64,000 bases of DNA from Aurantimicrobium minutum (GCF_029894165.1 NZ_JARXXU010000001.1:682001-746000); one strand, 5' to 3'. Positions 27,224 to 35,927 are shown, counted from the stretch's first letter. Notes: generated by a model not told the origin, from the sequence alone. Program-made: numbers and translations.

Positions 27224-29019
27224 TGGCGCACTTGTTAGGTGGAGAGAACCTCCACCTTGAATTCCCCACGCGCGTCATTTTTGACGGCATCACCATCGGC
27301 ATCAATGATGGTGACCGTATTGGTGTCGTCGGTCGTAACGGTGACGGCAAGTCAACGCTGATGAAGATTTTGGCCGGCCGCCTCGAACCCGATGAGGGCC
27401 GCGTCACCCGCCGAGGCGGGATCACCCTCGGCATGTTGGACCAGTCTGATGAAGTTGATGGCACCCTCACGGTGGGCGAAGCCATCGTCGGCGGTATTGA
27501 AGAGCATGTCTGGGCCGGAGATCCCAAGGTGCGCGATGTCTTGACCGGTCTCGTCACGGATATCCCCTGGGATGCCAAGGTGGGTGACCTCTCTGGTGGT
27601 CAACGTCGCCGCGTGGCCCTGGCGGCCCTCCTCACTGGCGACTGGGATGTCATCTTCCTCGACGAGCCCACCAACCACTTGGATGTGGAAGGTATTTCCT
27701 GGCTTGCCGGGCACCTCAAGAAGCGTTGGCCCAACGGACAGGGCGGACTGTTGGTCGTCACCCACGACCGGTGGTTCCTCGACGAGGTCTCTACGGCAAC
27801 ATGGGAAGTCCACGACCGCATCCTGGAGCCCTTTGAGGGCGGCTATGCCGCCTATGTGCTCCAGCGCGTGGAACGCGATCGCATGGCGGCCGTGAGCGAA
27901 GCGAAGCGTCAAAACCTGATGAAGAAGGAACTAGCCTGGCTGCGCCGAGGTGCTCCTGCCCGCACGGCGAAGCCCAAGTTCCGCATTGAGGCAGCGAATG
28001 CTTTGATCGAAGACGAACCTCCGGTTCGCGACTCGATCACGCTGTCTTCGATGGCGATGCAGCGACTAGGTAAGGACGTCGTTGACCTCGAAGATGTCTC
28101 CGTCAGCTATGGCGAGAAGCAGGTGTTACGTGATGTCACCTGGCGAATTGCGCCAGGTGAACGAACCGGCATTTTGGGTGTCAACGGTGCCGGTAAATCG
28201 ACCTTGCTCGGCCTGGTCTCCGACCACGTCCAGCCCACCTCAGGCCGCGTGAAGCGCGGGAAGACGGTGAAGATTGCCACCTTGACCCAGCAACTCGATG
28301 AACTCACTGCGGTCCAGGACATGCGGGTGAGTGCCGTGGTCGCTGAAAAGCGCACCACCTACACCGTCGGTGGCAAGGAAATGACGCCGGGCCAGCTCTT
28401 AGAGCGTCTCGGCTTCACGTCAGCCCAGCTCTCCACCCCGGTCAAGGACCTGTCGGGTGGTCAGAAGCGCCGGTTGCAGCTTCTGTTGATTCTGCTGGAT
28501 GAGCCCAACGTGCTGATCTTGGATGAGCCCACCAACGACCTCGACACAGACATGTTGGTCGCCATGGAGGATCTCCTCGACACCTGGCCGGGCACGCTGC
28601 TCGTCATCTCTCACGACCGCTACTTGCTCGAGCGCATCACGGACAATCAATACGCCGTGCTCGAAGGTCACTTCACCCACCTGCCTAATGGCGTGGATCA
28701 GTATTTGGCCCTGCGGGCCAAGCAGATGGCTGCTCCCAGCATCTCTGTCACAGCACAGGCCACCGCCACCATGAATAAGCCACAGCCCAAGCTTGCTGGT
28801 GCAGAACTGCGCAATGCGGAAAAGGAATTTGGCTCCATTGAGCGCAAGATTGCCAAACAGCAAGCAGATGTTGCAGAGATCCACGTCAAAATGGCCGCAC
28901 ACGACCAGAATGACTACGTGGGTCTAGGTCAGTATTCCGAGCAGATCAGTAAGTGCGAGGGCACCATTGCAGATCTCGAGATGCGCTGGTTAGAACTCAG
29001 CGATCTCCTCGGGCACTAG
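27223..29019 (+). CDS. ABC-F family ATPase (Uup-like)
   Basis: Duplicated-ABC, membrane-helix-free protein of 598 aa, a translation-associated ATPase of the ABC-F class. The first nucleotide-binding domain has Walker A GRNGDGKST (37-45), signature LSGGQRRR and Walker B IFLDEPTNHLD. The second has GVNGAGKST, LSGGQKRR and LILDEPTNDLD. The C-terminal 70 residues are a charged coiled coil, as in Uup, which binds DNA or ribosome. Family members act on ribosomes (EttA, Uup, resistance factors); which role this one has is not decidable. It is coupled to ispE by TAATG and converges with the DUF898 gene with a 4-bp overlap. Confidence 0.9.
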   Translation: MAHLLGGENLHLEFPTRVIFDGITIGINDGDRIGVVGRNGDGKSTLMKILAGRLEPDEGRVTRRGGITLGMLDQSDEVDGTLTVGEAIVGGIEEHVWAGDPKVRDVLTGLVTDIPWDAKVGDLSGGQRRRVALAALLTGDWDVIFLDEPTNHLDVEGISWLAGHLKKRWPNGQGGLLVVTHDRWFLDEVSTATWEVHDRILEPFEGGYAAYVLQRVERDRMAAVSEAKRQNLMKKELAWLRRGAPARTAKPKFRIEAANALIEDEPPVRDSITLSSMAMQRLGKDVVDLEDVSVSYGEKQVLRDVTWRIAPGERTGILGVNGAGKSTLLGLVSDHVQPTSGRVKRGKTVKIATLTQQLDELTAVQDMRVSAVVAEKRTTYTVGGKEMTPGQLLERLGFTSAQLSTPVKDLSGGQKRRLQLLLILLDEPNVLILDEPTNDLDTDMLVAMEDLLDTWPGTLLVISHDRYLLERITDNQYAVLEGHFTHLPNGVDQYLALRAKQMAAPSISVTAQATATMNKPQPKLAGAELRNAEKEFGSIERKIAKQQADVAEIHVKMAAHDQNDYVGLGQYSEQISKCEGTIADLEMRWLELSDLLGH

Positions 29020-29357
29020 TTGTGGGCTGAAACATCTCCGTAGGCGGTGTTTTCCCAGATCCACTTCTGTAGGCGTGGGGCGACCCAGAAACCATAGATG
29101 CCGATGGTGATGATGATCAGCAGGAACCACTTGATCCAGTGACCAAAGAGGCCTAATGCTTTACCTTCGAAAACCATGGGGCGGCCATCGATGAACGAGT
29201 GCTTGCAGCGCCAGCGCTCCACCAGCACCAGAGCATACGGATACATAATCCCGAGCGTGAACACCGTGATGAGGAAAGCCAGGATCTGGGTTCCCCAATA
29301 GGTTCCCGCGCCACCGTCAAAGGTGAAGGTTGGGCGTGCAGGTGCAGTGGTAGACAT
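29016..29357 (-). CDS. DUF898-like membrane protein
   Basis: A 113-aa protein with two hydrophobic segments (about 22-44 and 72-92). FDGGAGTYWGTQILAFLITVFTLGIMYP and the ITIGIYGFWVAPRLQKW end resemble DUF898/YjgN-type membrane proteins. Function unknown. It is transcribed with the upstream MarR gene 14 bp away, so the regulator may control it. The 3' end overlaps that of the ABC-F gene by 4 bp. Confidence 0.7.
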   Translation of the reverse strand: MSTTAPARPTFTFDGGAGTYWGTQILAFLITVFTLGIMYPYALVLVERWRCKHSFIDGRPMVFEGKALGLFGHWIKWFLLIIITIGIYGFWVAPRLQKWIWENTAYGDVSAHN

Positions 29358-29371
29358 GATTCCCCTTGGTA

Positions 29372-29884
29372 TTAGTCGTGGGCGTCTTGGGTGTCGACGT
29401 CGATACTGAGTCGGCGGAGTGATTCTGCCAGACGCTTTTGTTCAGGCTTAGAAAGAGATGCCAGAAGTAACGCTTCTGCATCTACGAGACGAGTAATGGC
29501 CGCATCCACCCGCGTCAGGCCAGCTGTGGTCATTTCGACCAGGACACCACGGCCATCGTGAGGGTCCTCCCGGCGCACCACCAAACCGCTGTCCACCAGA
29601 CGGTCGATGCGGTTTGTCATGGTGCCGCTGGAAACCAGCGTCTGCTGCAGGAGAGCCTTGGGGCTCAGCTGGTAGGGAGAGCCTTCCCGGCGGAGAGCGG
29701 CAAGGACGTCGAATTCCCAGGATTCCAGCTTGGATTTGTGGAACGCGTCCTTGCGGGCACGGTCCAGCATTTTGGCTAAACGGCCAACGCGGGAGAGAAC
29801 TTGGAGGGGAGAGAAGTCTAAGTCGGGGCGTTCACGCTTCCAGGACTGCACAATGCGGTCAACTTCGTCGTTCTCGGGGGCCAT
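29372..29884 (-). CDS. MarR-family transcriptional regulator
   Basis: Winged-helix regulator of 170 aa. The recognition-helix region (LLQQTLVSSGTMTNRIDRLVDSGLV) and wing (RREDPHDGRGVLVEMT) are clear, at about residues 85-130. MarR proteins are usually ligand-responsive dimeric repressors that control themselves and adjacent genes. The only same-strand neighbour is the small DUF898-type membrane protein downstream, its likely partner. No obvious palindrome was recognised in the short upstream region. Confidence 0.9.
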   Translation of the reverse strand: MAPENDEVDRIVQSWKRERPDLDFSPLQVLSRVGRLAKMLDRARKDAFHKSKLESWEFDVLAALRREGSPYQLSPKALLQQTLVSSGTMTNRIDRLVDSGLVVRREDPHDGRGVLVEMTTAGLTRVDAAITRLVDAEALLLASLSKPEQKRLAESLRRLSIDVDTQDAHD

Positions 29885-30001
29885 GCATTCATTATCTCGC
29901 GTTGTCGTGGACTAGTCCCGCACAGTCTGAATTGGCGTCATGTGTCCACGGATCTCTGAGTTTGTGGATGTGTAGCCTTCTCACTTACCTAAGTTCCGGG
30001 T

Positions 30002-30358
30002 GTGCAGAAGATAATTCCGTGGGTGTTTTACGTCTCACCGATGGGGAGGGAGGTGGTGGTGCAGGAATTGCGGAAGATCAGACTGAGCGAAGCGGAGCAG
30101 CATTCTGTAGAACGCACATTGATGAGAATTTCGCGGTCCGAGTCCCTCGTAGGTGATGTGGACTATTTGGGCCGGGATATTTGGGAGGTTCGGGTCAGGC
30201 TGGAGCGGCGGATTCTTCGACTTCTGTATTTCATGGTGACTGAGCCACCCCTCCACATTGTTGTCCTCGCGGCAATTAAGAAAACGCCCAAGACACCTCC
30301 TGCATGGATAGATCTCGCAATTTCACGAAAACACAAGTGGCTTTCCATTGACGGCTGA
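30002..30358 (+). CDS. HigB-like toxin (phage Gp49-like / RelE superfamily)
   Basis: A 118-aa protein (GTG start; an ATG at 30041 would give a shorter form lacking the first strand). The pattern WVFYVSPMGREVVVQEL, then LGRDIWEVRVRLERRILRLLYFMV and the C-terminal VLAAIKKTPKTPP match Gp49-like toxins of HigBA modules, which are ribosome-dependent mRNA interferases. The order toxin then XRE antitoxin is the reversed order typical of HigBA. The basic residues of the RelE-type active site (R and K in the second half) are retained. Confidence 0.8.
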   Translation: MQKIIPWVFYVSPMGREVVVQELRKIRLSEAEQHSVERTLMRISRSESLVGDVDYLGRDIWEVRVRLERRILRLLYFMVTEPPLHIVVLAAIKKTPKTPPAWIDLAISRKHKWLSIDG

Positions 30359-30401
30359 CCAAATATCAATAGAATTATCACTAAATACCGATAGGAAGAC
30401 C

Positions 30402-30731
30402 ATGGATCAAGACATCACTGGTTTGAGGGCAATTTTTCCTGAAACCGATTGGGATTCACCAGAAGTACTGGCCGGAAACGATGACTTTAATGCATATTGG
30501 GACATGCTCGATCTACTCGTCCTCCGGCGGAAAGAGGCTGGTCTCACCCAGACAGATATTGCGAACAGAATGAAATCGAAACAGTCCGCAGTGAGCGAGA
30601 TTGAAAGTTTAGGTTCGCGCCCTCGTATCGACACCGTTCAGAGGTATGCCCGCGCAGCGGGGTACAAGATCGTTTTTGAATTAGTCAAAGTCGAGGATGA
30701 CGCTGCCGTAGAAACAGGGGACGCTCGCTAG
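30402..30731 (+). CDS. HigA-like XRE-family antitoxin
   Basis: A helix-turn-helix protein; the ATG at 30402 with AGGAAG six bases before it is preferred over an upstream TTG overlapping the toxin, giving 109 aa. The HTH spans about residues 45-90 (RRKEAGLTQTDIANRMKSKQSAVSEIESL, then RIDTVQRYARAAGYKIVFEL). It should neutralise the toxin and repress the operon. The module ends 67 bp before tRNA-Gln. It is not part of the conserved tRNA-Gln/glmU/prs neighbourhood, so it is probably acquired. Confidence 0.82.
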   Translation: MDQDITGLRAIFPETDWDSPEVLAGNDDFNAYWDMLDLLVLRRKEAGLTQTDIANRMKSKQSAVSEIESLGSRPRIDTVQRYARAAGYKIVFELVKVEDDAAVETGDAR

Positions 30732-30798
30732 AGCGAAACTTACTTCCGCTCACATCTGGCAGACTGTACATGTGGGTTTCCTCAAAGAGAACCCACAG

Positions 30799-30869
30799 TC
30801 CGCCATAGTGTAAAGGCAGCACAACAGTCTTTGGATCTGTTGGTCTAGGTTCGAATCCTGGTGGCGGAG
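30799..30869 (+). tRNA. tRNA-Gln (UUG)
   Basis: Cloverleaf reads: acceptor TCCGCCA/TGGCGGA; 3-bp D stem GTG/CAC; anticodon arm ACAGT/TCTGT with a T-T mismatch at 31-39; loop CTTTGGA, anticodon TTG; 4-nt variable loop; T arm CTAGG/CCTGG with TTCGAAT. The discriminator is G, as expected for Gln. CCA is not encoded. tRNA-Gln directly before glmU is a common actinobacterial arrangement. Confidence 0.93.
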
Positions 30870-30895
30870 CTCCCCGAGTATTTATTGGAGAAACC

Positions 30896-32317
30896 TTGGC
30901 CGACGCACAGCTCGCAATTGTTGTCCTTGCCGCGGGTCAAGGAACTCGGATGAAGAGCTCCACGCCCAAGTTGCTTCACAAACTTGGTGGTGTTTCGGTT
31001 GTCTCCCATGTGCTCGCCACTGCCCGCCAGCTTGATGCAGCTCATGTGGTCTCCGTCGTGCGACACGAACGTGACCGTCTTGTTGAAGTTATTGAGATCG
31101 ACCTGCCTCAGAGCATCATCGTGGATCAGGATGAGATCCCTGGCACCGGCCGTGCTGTGGAGCTTGCACTAGCTGCTCTCCCTGCTGGTTTTGCGGGTGA
31201 CGTGCTCGTGGTCAACGGAGATGTCCCATTACTGGATGCAGAAACCCTGCTGGGGCTCGTGCAACACCACCGTGCGACGCAGGCCGCCGGAACTGTCCTC
31301 TCCACTGTCTTGGATGACGCCACGGGATATGGCCGTGTCATTCGCTCTGCTGATGGCCACCTGGAAAAGCTGGTCGAGCACAAGGACGCTTCTGCGGCCG
31401 AGCTCGCTGTCAAAGAAATCAACGCTGGTATTTACGTCTTTTCAGCACCGCAGTTGCGTGAACAGCTGTCGAAACTGACACTGGATAACGCACAAGGTGA
31501 GAAATACATCACCGATGTCATCGGTTTGCTCCGCGAGGCAGGAGCCACTGTGGCGGCTGTGGAGATTCTGGACTCGTGGAAGGTTGAAGGAATCAACGAC
31601 CGTGCCCAGCTTTCCCGTGCCGCCGGCCTTCTCAACGGATTGATCGTGCGCGGCTGGCAGCTCGCCGGAGTCACCATCACCGATCCCGCCACGACGTGGA
31701 TTGATATTCAGGTGCAGTTGGCTCCCGATGTGGAAATCAAGCCCGGGACCCAGCTCCTGGGTGCAACTGTGGTCGAAACCGGTGCCGTCATTGGCCCCGA
31801 CACCACCTTGCTTGATACGGAGGTTGGGGCAGGAGCGGTAATCAAGCGCACCGACGCGACGCTGTCGGTCATCGGCGCGAATGCCTCCGTCGGGCCCTTC
31901 TCGTACCTGCGCCCTGGAACCTATCTGGATGCAGACGGCAAGATTGGCACTTTTGTGGAGACAAAGAATGCCCACATCGGTGTCGGCAGCAAAGTTCCAC
32001 ACCTGTCCTATGTCGGCGATGCCACTATCGGTGACGGCAGTAACATCGGCGCGGGAACAATCTTTGCGAACTACGACGGTGTGACCAAGAGCCACACCAC
32101 CGTGGGGTCTCATGTTCGAACAGGATCTCACAACACCTTCGTTGCGCCAATTAGTATTGGCGATGGAGCGTATAGCGGTGCAGGTGCGGTTATCCGGAAG
32201 GATGTCCCCGCCGGTGCCCTCGCCATCAACGTGGCACCACAACGCAACATGGACGGCTGGGTTCAGGCCAACCGTCCCGGCACCGCGGCAGCCCAGGCTG
32301 CTGACGAGGCTAAGTAA
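30896..32317 (+). CDS. glmU: Bifunctional N-acetylglucosamine-1-phosphate uridyltransferase / glucosamine-1-phosphate acetyltransferase
   Basis: Makes UDP-GlcNAc for peptidoglycan. It has 473 aa. The N-terminal nucleotidyltransferase has VVLAAGQGTRMKSSTPKLLH; the C-terminal half is a left-handed beta-helix of hexapeptide repeats (IGDGSNIGAGTIFANYDG, IGDGAYSGAGAVI). The start is TTG at 30896 with GGAGAAACC upstream. It lies 27 bp after tRNA-Gln and 41 bp before prs, probably one transcript glmU-prs. Confidence 0.96.
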   Translation: MADAQLAIVVLAAGQGTRMKSSTPKLLHKLGGVSVVSHVLATARQLDAAHVVSVVRHERDRLVEVIEIDLPQSIIVDQDEIPGTGRAVELALAALPAGFAGDVLVVNGDVPLLDAETLLGLVQHHRATQAAGTVLSTVLDDATGYGRVIRSADGHLEKLVEHKDASAAELAVKEINAGIYVFSAPQLREQLSKLTLDNAQGEKYITDVIGLLREAGATVAAVEILDSWKVEGINDRAQLSRAAGLLNGLIVRGWQLAGVTITDPATTWIDIQVQLAPDVEIKPGTQLLGATVVETGAVIGPDTTLLDTEVGAGAVIKRTDATLSVIGANASVGPFSYLRPGTYLDADGKIGTFVETKNAHIGVGSKVPHLSYVGDATIGDGSNIGAGTIFANYDGVTKSHTTVGSHVRTGSHNTFVAPISIGDGAYSGAGAVIRKDVPAGALAINVAPQRNMDGWVQANRPGTAAAQAADEAK

Positions 32318-32358
32318 CACCCTCCATAACGAGTCTCACCCCCTTCGAAAGGCCTTCA

Positions 32359-33336
32359 GTGTCAGAAATATCAGTGTCTACGAAGAAGAAGCTCGTCATT
32401 GTGAGTGGACGTGCACACCCTCAGTTGGCTGCAGAGGTTGCCAGCGAACTCGGAACCCATGTCTCCGGAACTGACCTGCGCACCTTTGCTAACGGTGAAA
32501 TCTATGCCCGGTATGACGACAGCGTCCGTGGTGCCGATGTTTTCGTGGTGCAGTCCCACACGGCCCCCATCAACGAATGGGTCATGGAGACCCTCATCAT
32601 GATTGATGCACTCAAGCGTGCATCCGCCAAGCGCATCACCGTGGTGGCCCCTTTCTACCCCTACTCCCGCCAGGACAAGAAGGGTCGTGGCCGTGAGCCC
32701 ATCTCTGCGCGTCTGATGGCCGACCTGTTCAAGACCGCTGGTGCTGACCGCATCATGAGCGTGGACCTCCACGCAGCGCAGATCCAGGGCTTCTTTGATG
32801 GTCCCGTGGACCACCTGTTCGCGATGCCTGTTCTGCTCGAGCACTTCCGTGCGCAGTTGGACCCCAGCACGCTAACTGTTGTCTCTCCCGACATGGGCCG
32901 TGTACGTGTGGCAGATATCTGGAGTGAGAAGTTAGGCGCACCACTGGCCATCATTCACAAGCGTCGCGACCCCAAGGTTCACAACCAGGTCACCGTGCAC
33001 GAAATCGTGGGTGAAGTATCAGGCCGCGTCTGCCTGTTGGTGGATGACATGATCGACACGGGGCGCACCATCGTCAAGGCAGCTGAAGCACTCGTCGCTG
33101 CCGGTGCAACAGGTGTTGTTGTGGCTGCCACTCACGCGGTCTTCTCTGACCCCGCTACCGAAATTCTGCAGTCTGAATTCATTAGCGAAGTTGTCGTCAC
33201 CGACACTCTTCCCGTGTCAGAAGAGAAGCGTTTTGAGAAGCTCACCATTCTTCCCATCGCACCTCTGCTGGCAAGCGCCATCCACGAAGTTTTCGAAGAA
33301 GGTTCCGTTACGTCAATGTTTGATGGGGCTGCGTAA
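32359..33336 (+). CDS. prs: Ribose-phosphate pyrophosphokinase
   Basis: Synthesises PRPP from ribose 5-phosphate and ATP for nucleotides, His and Trp. It has 325 aa and a GTG start. The flexible catalytic loop and ATP site (YPYSRQDKKGRGREPISARL), the SVDLHAAQIQGFF segment and the PRPP-binding LLVDDMIDTGRTI are all present. It is followed by a compact terminator, so the downstream vapBC is separate. Confidence 0.96.
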   Translation: MSEISVSTKKKLVIVSGRAHPQLAAEVASELGTHVSGTDLRTFANGEIYARYDDSVRGADVFVVQSHTAPINEWVMETLIMIDALKRASAKRITVVAPFYPYSRQDKKGRGREPISARLMADLFKTAGADRIMSVDLHAAQIQGFFDGPVDHLFAMPVLLEHFRAQLDPSTLTVVSPDMGRVRVADIWSEKLGAPLAIIHKRRDPKVHNQVTVHEIVGEVSGRVCLLVDDMIDTGRTIVKAAEALVAAGATGVVVAATHAVFSDPATEILQSEFISEVVVTDTLPVSEEKRFEKLTILPIAPLLASAIHEVFEEGSVTSMFDGAA

Positions 33337-33347
33337 GTTCGCTTCAC

Positions 33348-33370
33348 ATGCGGGTTACCGCATATTTTCT
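33348..33370 (+). terminator. Terminator after prs
   Basis: Stem ATGCGG / CCGCAT with a GTTA loop, followed by ATTTTCT, 11 bp after the prs stop codon. Confidence 0.65.
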
Positions 33371-33443
33371 CCACAGGTTTCTAAGTTTCTGCCTGTAAGC
33401 CTTGCGTGGCATGCATAAATTGCTTCATGAAACTCAGGAAAGA

Positions 33444-33472
33444 CCTTGTATATACTTTTAACATATACAAGG
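33444..33472. promoter_or_regulatory. vapBC operator: perfect 10-bp inverted repeat
   Basis: CCTTGTATAT, 9 nt, ATATACAAGG. The right arm runs into the vapB Shine-Dalgarno (AAGGAG), and the left arm overlaps a TATACT that could be a -10 element. VapB-type antitoxins bind such repeats with VapC for autorepression. Confidence 0.7.
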
Positions 33473-33480
33473 AGAAGCTC

Positions 33481-33723
33481 ATGGCGACCAGCAAAATCTT
33501 CTATAACAACACCACCCAAGCGGTGCGTTTGCCGAAGGATGTAGCCTTCCCTGCTGACATCACCGAAGTGGACATCATCGTTCAAGGTGAATCGCGAGTC
33601 ATCGTGCCCAAGGGGAAAAGCGTGGTGGCATGGGCGCTGACCGGGCCAGGTTTCTCCGAAGACTTTATGGTTGACCGAGAACAGCCTGCGATGCCTGATG
33701 ACAAGCCAGGAATGTTCGACTGA
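33481..33723 (+). CDS. vapB: VapB-type antitoxin
   Basis: An 80-aa protein starting at the ATG with AAGGAG eight bases upstream. The N-terminal half (SKIFYNNTTQAVRLPKDVAFP) is a swapped-hairpin AbrB/VapB DNA-binding fold; the acidic C-terminal tail (FSEDFMVDREQPAMPDDKPGMFD) is the kind that wraps into the toxin active site. The stop overlaps the vapC ATG by one base (TGATG), typical of coupled expression. The strong inverted repeat just upstream supports autoregulation. Confidence 0.9.
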   Translation: MATSKIFYNNTTQAVRLPKDVAFPADITEVDIIVQGESRVIVPKGKSVVAWALTGPGFSEDFMVDREQPAMPDDKPGMFD

Positions 33724-34124
33724 TGGGGTATCTCTTTGATACGAACATCTTCATCCACCTTCAGCGAAACCGCGATGAACACCTGGCGGAAAGAATTCAG
33801 AACGTGGTCGTTGGTTCAGGAATTTCCTCTATTTCTGTGATGGAAATGTATTACGGGGTCGCGAGATCTCGTCAACCTGAGAACAATCTCATCATGACAA
33901 GGTCACTGCTGAGTATCATCTCCACCCTTGAATATTCAGAGGCAGACGCTTACGAAACCGGAATGTTAAGGGCGGAACTTGCTCGCGAAGGAACACCCAT
34001 AGGTCCGTTTGATGTGTGCATTGCTGGACAAGCACGTGCCCGAAAGCTCACACTCGTCACGGCCAACATTCGTGAATTCGAACGAGTGCCAGGTCTTCGC
34101 GTGGAGAACTGGCTCAGAAGCTAA
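33723..34124 (+). CDS. vapC: VapC toxin, PIN-domain ribonuclease
   Basis: A 133-aa PIN protein. The acidic active-site residues are D6 (LFDTNIFIH), E41 (SVMEMYYG) and D97 (GPFDVCIAGQAR), followed by LVTANIREF, where N115 replaces the more usual acidic or Asn pair. VapC toxins cleave tRNA or rRNA when not bound by VapB. It is convergent with the DUF4239 gene, with only a 7-bp gap. Confidence 0.92.
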   Translation: MGYLFDTNIFIHLQRNRDEHLAERIQNVVVGSGISSISVMEMYYGVARSRQPENNLIMTRSLLSIISTLEYSEADAYETGMLRAELAREGTPIGPFDVCIAGQARARKLTLVTANIREFERVPGLRVENWLRS

Positions 34125-34131
34125 GTCGACG

Positions 34132-34977
34132 TTATGAACCGGGAGGGCTCGGTGGGCATTCAGCCCACAATGCTTCATCGGGGAAAGATTCCTTGAGTAC
34201 ATCAAGAGTTTCAATGATGGGTGCAGGTTCGAGGGAGGGTGTTCCCATCACGGGGGCTAGCGGCGCATCAAGAACCGTCAGTGCAAACAATATGACGGCC
34301 AGGATGCCCCACGCCATTCCTGCTGAGATCCTGGCCATGACCTTCCGGTCGGCTAAGTGCATGGCTAACAGGGCGCTCATGATGAAGCTGGAAAAGTAAA
34401 TCACTAGCCACACCACAAAAGGGATCAACGCCGAGTTGCCCATGACCAGCTCCTCACGGGCTGTGGTCAGGTCAATGGTCCCTTGCAGTAGCCCAGGAAA
34501 GTTTTGTTGTTGCTGGACGGTATCGAGAGAGGCCGTGCTGACATCGGTGTTGAGTGCGAGGAGCCACTGCGTCGTGATGGGAGAGCCACCGCGTTCGTTA
34601 TTGCCAATGGCATCCCAGTCATCTGCCACAGCAGAACGCAGGATGCAGATGACATCGCGTCTGATTTCTTGACGTTGGTCTGCCTCTAACGATTCGGCGG
34701 CAGAGAAAATGGTGAGACTACTGCGTCCCATTGTCTGGATGCTGGTCTTCGTGTCATCGAAGTCAGCAACCGCAAAGCTGAGCAGCAGTCCGAGCAAAAT
34801 ACCGACTGCACCTCCCACGAAGGCCAGGGTGTCAGTTAAGCGTCCGAGTTCACGCCCGGCAAGATCTTCCTCACCAAAGCGTTTGTCTGCAATTTTGTGA
34901 ATGAAACGACCGGCATACCATCCCAGGAGTACACAGGCAAGAAGAATTCCTTGGGTAATAAGTATTTGAGCCAGCAT
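34132..34977 (-). CDS. DUF4239 (bestrophin-like) membrane protein
   Basis: A 281-aa protein with about four hydrophobic segments: residues 5-22, 53-72, 185-205 and 220-240. The N-terminal pair is followed by a soluble segment rich in Asp/Glu (DDTKTSIQTMGRS... AESLEADQRQEIRRDVICILR), characteristic of the DUF4239 bestrophin-like family, proposed to form anion channels. The function here is unknown. Its start overlaps the stop of the pfkB-family kinase gene by one base (TGATG), so it is the last gene of a gnd-pfkB-DUF4239 operon, an unexpected partner for sugar enzymes. Confidence 0.7.
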   Translation of the reverse strand: MLAQILITQGILLACVLLGWYAGRFIHKIADKRFGEEDLAGRELGRLTDTLAFVGGAVGILLGLLLSFAVADFDDTKTSIQTMGRSSLTIFSAAESLEADQRQEIRRDVICILRSAVADDWDAIGNNERGGSPITTQWLLALNTDVSTASLDTVQQQQNFPGLLQGTIDLTTAREELVMGNSALIPFVVWLVIYFSSFIMSALLAMHLADRKVMARISAGMAWGILAVILFALTVLDAPLAPVMGTPSLEPAPIIETLDVLKESFPDEALWAECPPSPPGS

Positions 34978-35927
34978 CAGGCTTCTAAGCCTAGTTCCGC
35001 GAGCGTGGGCGGATTACATCCAGCTCGGGAACACGTGATGGCACCGACCTCTGCTGCGAGAGTGAGCAGGTTGATCCAGTCGTCGAGGGTCACGGTGGCC
35101 AGGAGTTCTTCTGCGTTGCCGCCCAAGGCACCTCGCTGCTGGAGGCCATAGAGGGTTGCGCCGAGGAACGAGTCCCCGGCACCAACGGTGTCAACAAGAT
35201 CGATCACTGGAGCTTTCACACTCACGGTGTCTCCGGTGGGAGAAAAGAGCGTTGCGCCGTCAGCGCCACGAGTCATGATGACGTGGTGACCCTGACTTGC
35301 CCAGAGGCGTGCGGTGTCGACGGGGGTGCGGTCAGGATAGAGCCACGCCAAATCGTCATCGGAAGCTTTCACAATGTGTGCAAGCTTGATTTGGCGCTCC
35401 ACGCGAATCGTTTCACTTTCACGTTCGAAACCCAAGCCCGGACGAATGTTGAGGTCGATAACCACGGTCGAACTCTGCGTGGAATGAAGGTGCCCTGCCA
35501 AGTTCTCGATCACGGACGCCCCCGGTTCGATGGCCGTAGCCACCGACCCAATCACGAGAGCCGCGGGTGGGTCGACTTCGAGGTGCAGGAAGGCACCGAG
35601 CGTCCAGCCCCAGTCTGCTGTGCCCTTGAGGTAGAAGCTGTAACTAGCTTTACCCTGGGCATCCAGTGATGCCACAGCCAGCGACGTGGGGTCGCTGGTG
35701 CGCTCCACGAGGGAGAGGTCAATGTTTTCGGGGCTGAGCCAGTCATGCAGTTTTTGGCCGAACTTGTCGTTACTCATCCGGCCAGCGAAGCTGACGTTGG
35801 CGCCCAGGCGCGCTAACCCAATCGACACATTCGCAGGGGCGCCACCGGGCTTCGCCTGGTAGCTGCCGTCAGCCTGCTGAATGAGGTCGATGAGAGCCTC
35901 ACCAATGACCACAATGCGATCACTCAT
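34977..35927 (-). CDS. PfkB-family carbohydrate kinase (fructokinase-like)
   Basis: A 316-aa sugar kinase. The N-terminal VVIGEALIDLI and KPGGAPANVSIGLARLG signatures, and the C-terminal VDTVGAGDSFLGA with catalytic D252, place it in the fructokinase/ribokinase group; the GGAPANVA-type signature favours fructokinase. A GGAGG lies just before the ATG. It is 55 bp downstream of gnd and probably co-transcribed, which would let a phosphorylated sugar feed the oxidative pentose phosphate branch. The substrate is not certain. Confidence 0.88.
   Translation of the reverse strand: MSDRIVVIGEALIDLIQQADGSYQAKPGGAPANVSIGLARLGANVSFAGRMSNDKFGQKLHDWLSPENIDLSLVERTSDPTSLAVASLDAQGKASYSFYLKGTADWGWTLGAFLHLEVDPPAALVIGSVATAIEPGASVIENLAGHLHSTQSSTVVIDLNIRPGLGFERESETIRVERQIKLAHIVKASDDDLAWLYPDRTPVDTARLWASQGHHVIMTRGADGATLFSPTGDTVSVKAPVIDLVDTVGAGDSFLGATLYGLQQRGALGGNAEELLATVTLDDWINLLTLAAEVGAITCSRAGCNPPTLAELGLEA

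Noticed and set aside
30002-30731. Phage remnant, because the toxin resembles phage Gp49
   Set aside because: No other phage gene, integrase or attachment repeat is nearby; it is a two-gene TA module.
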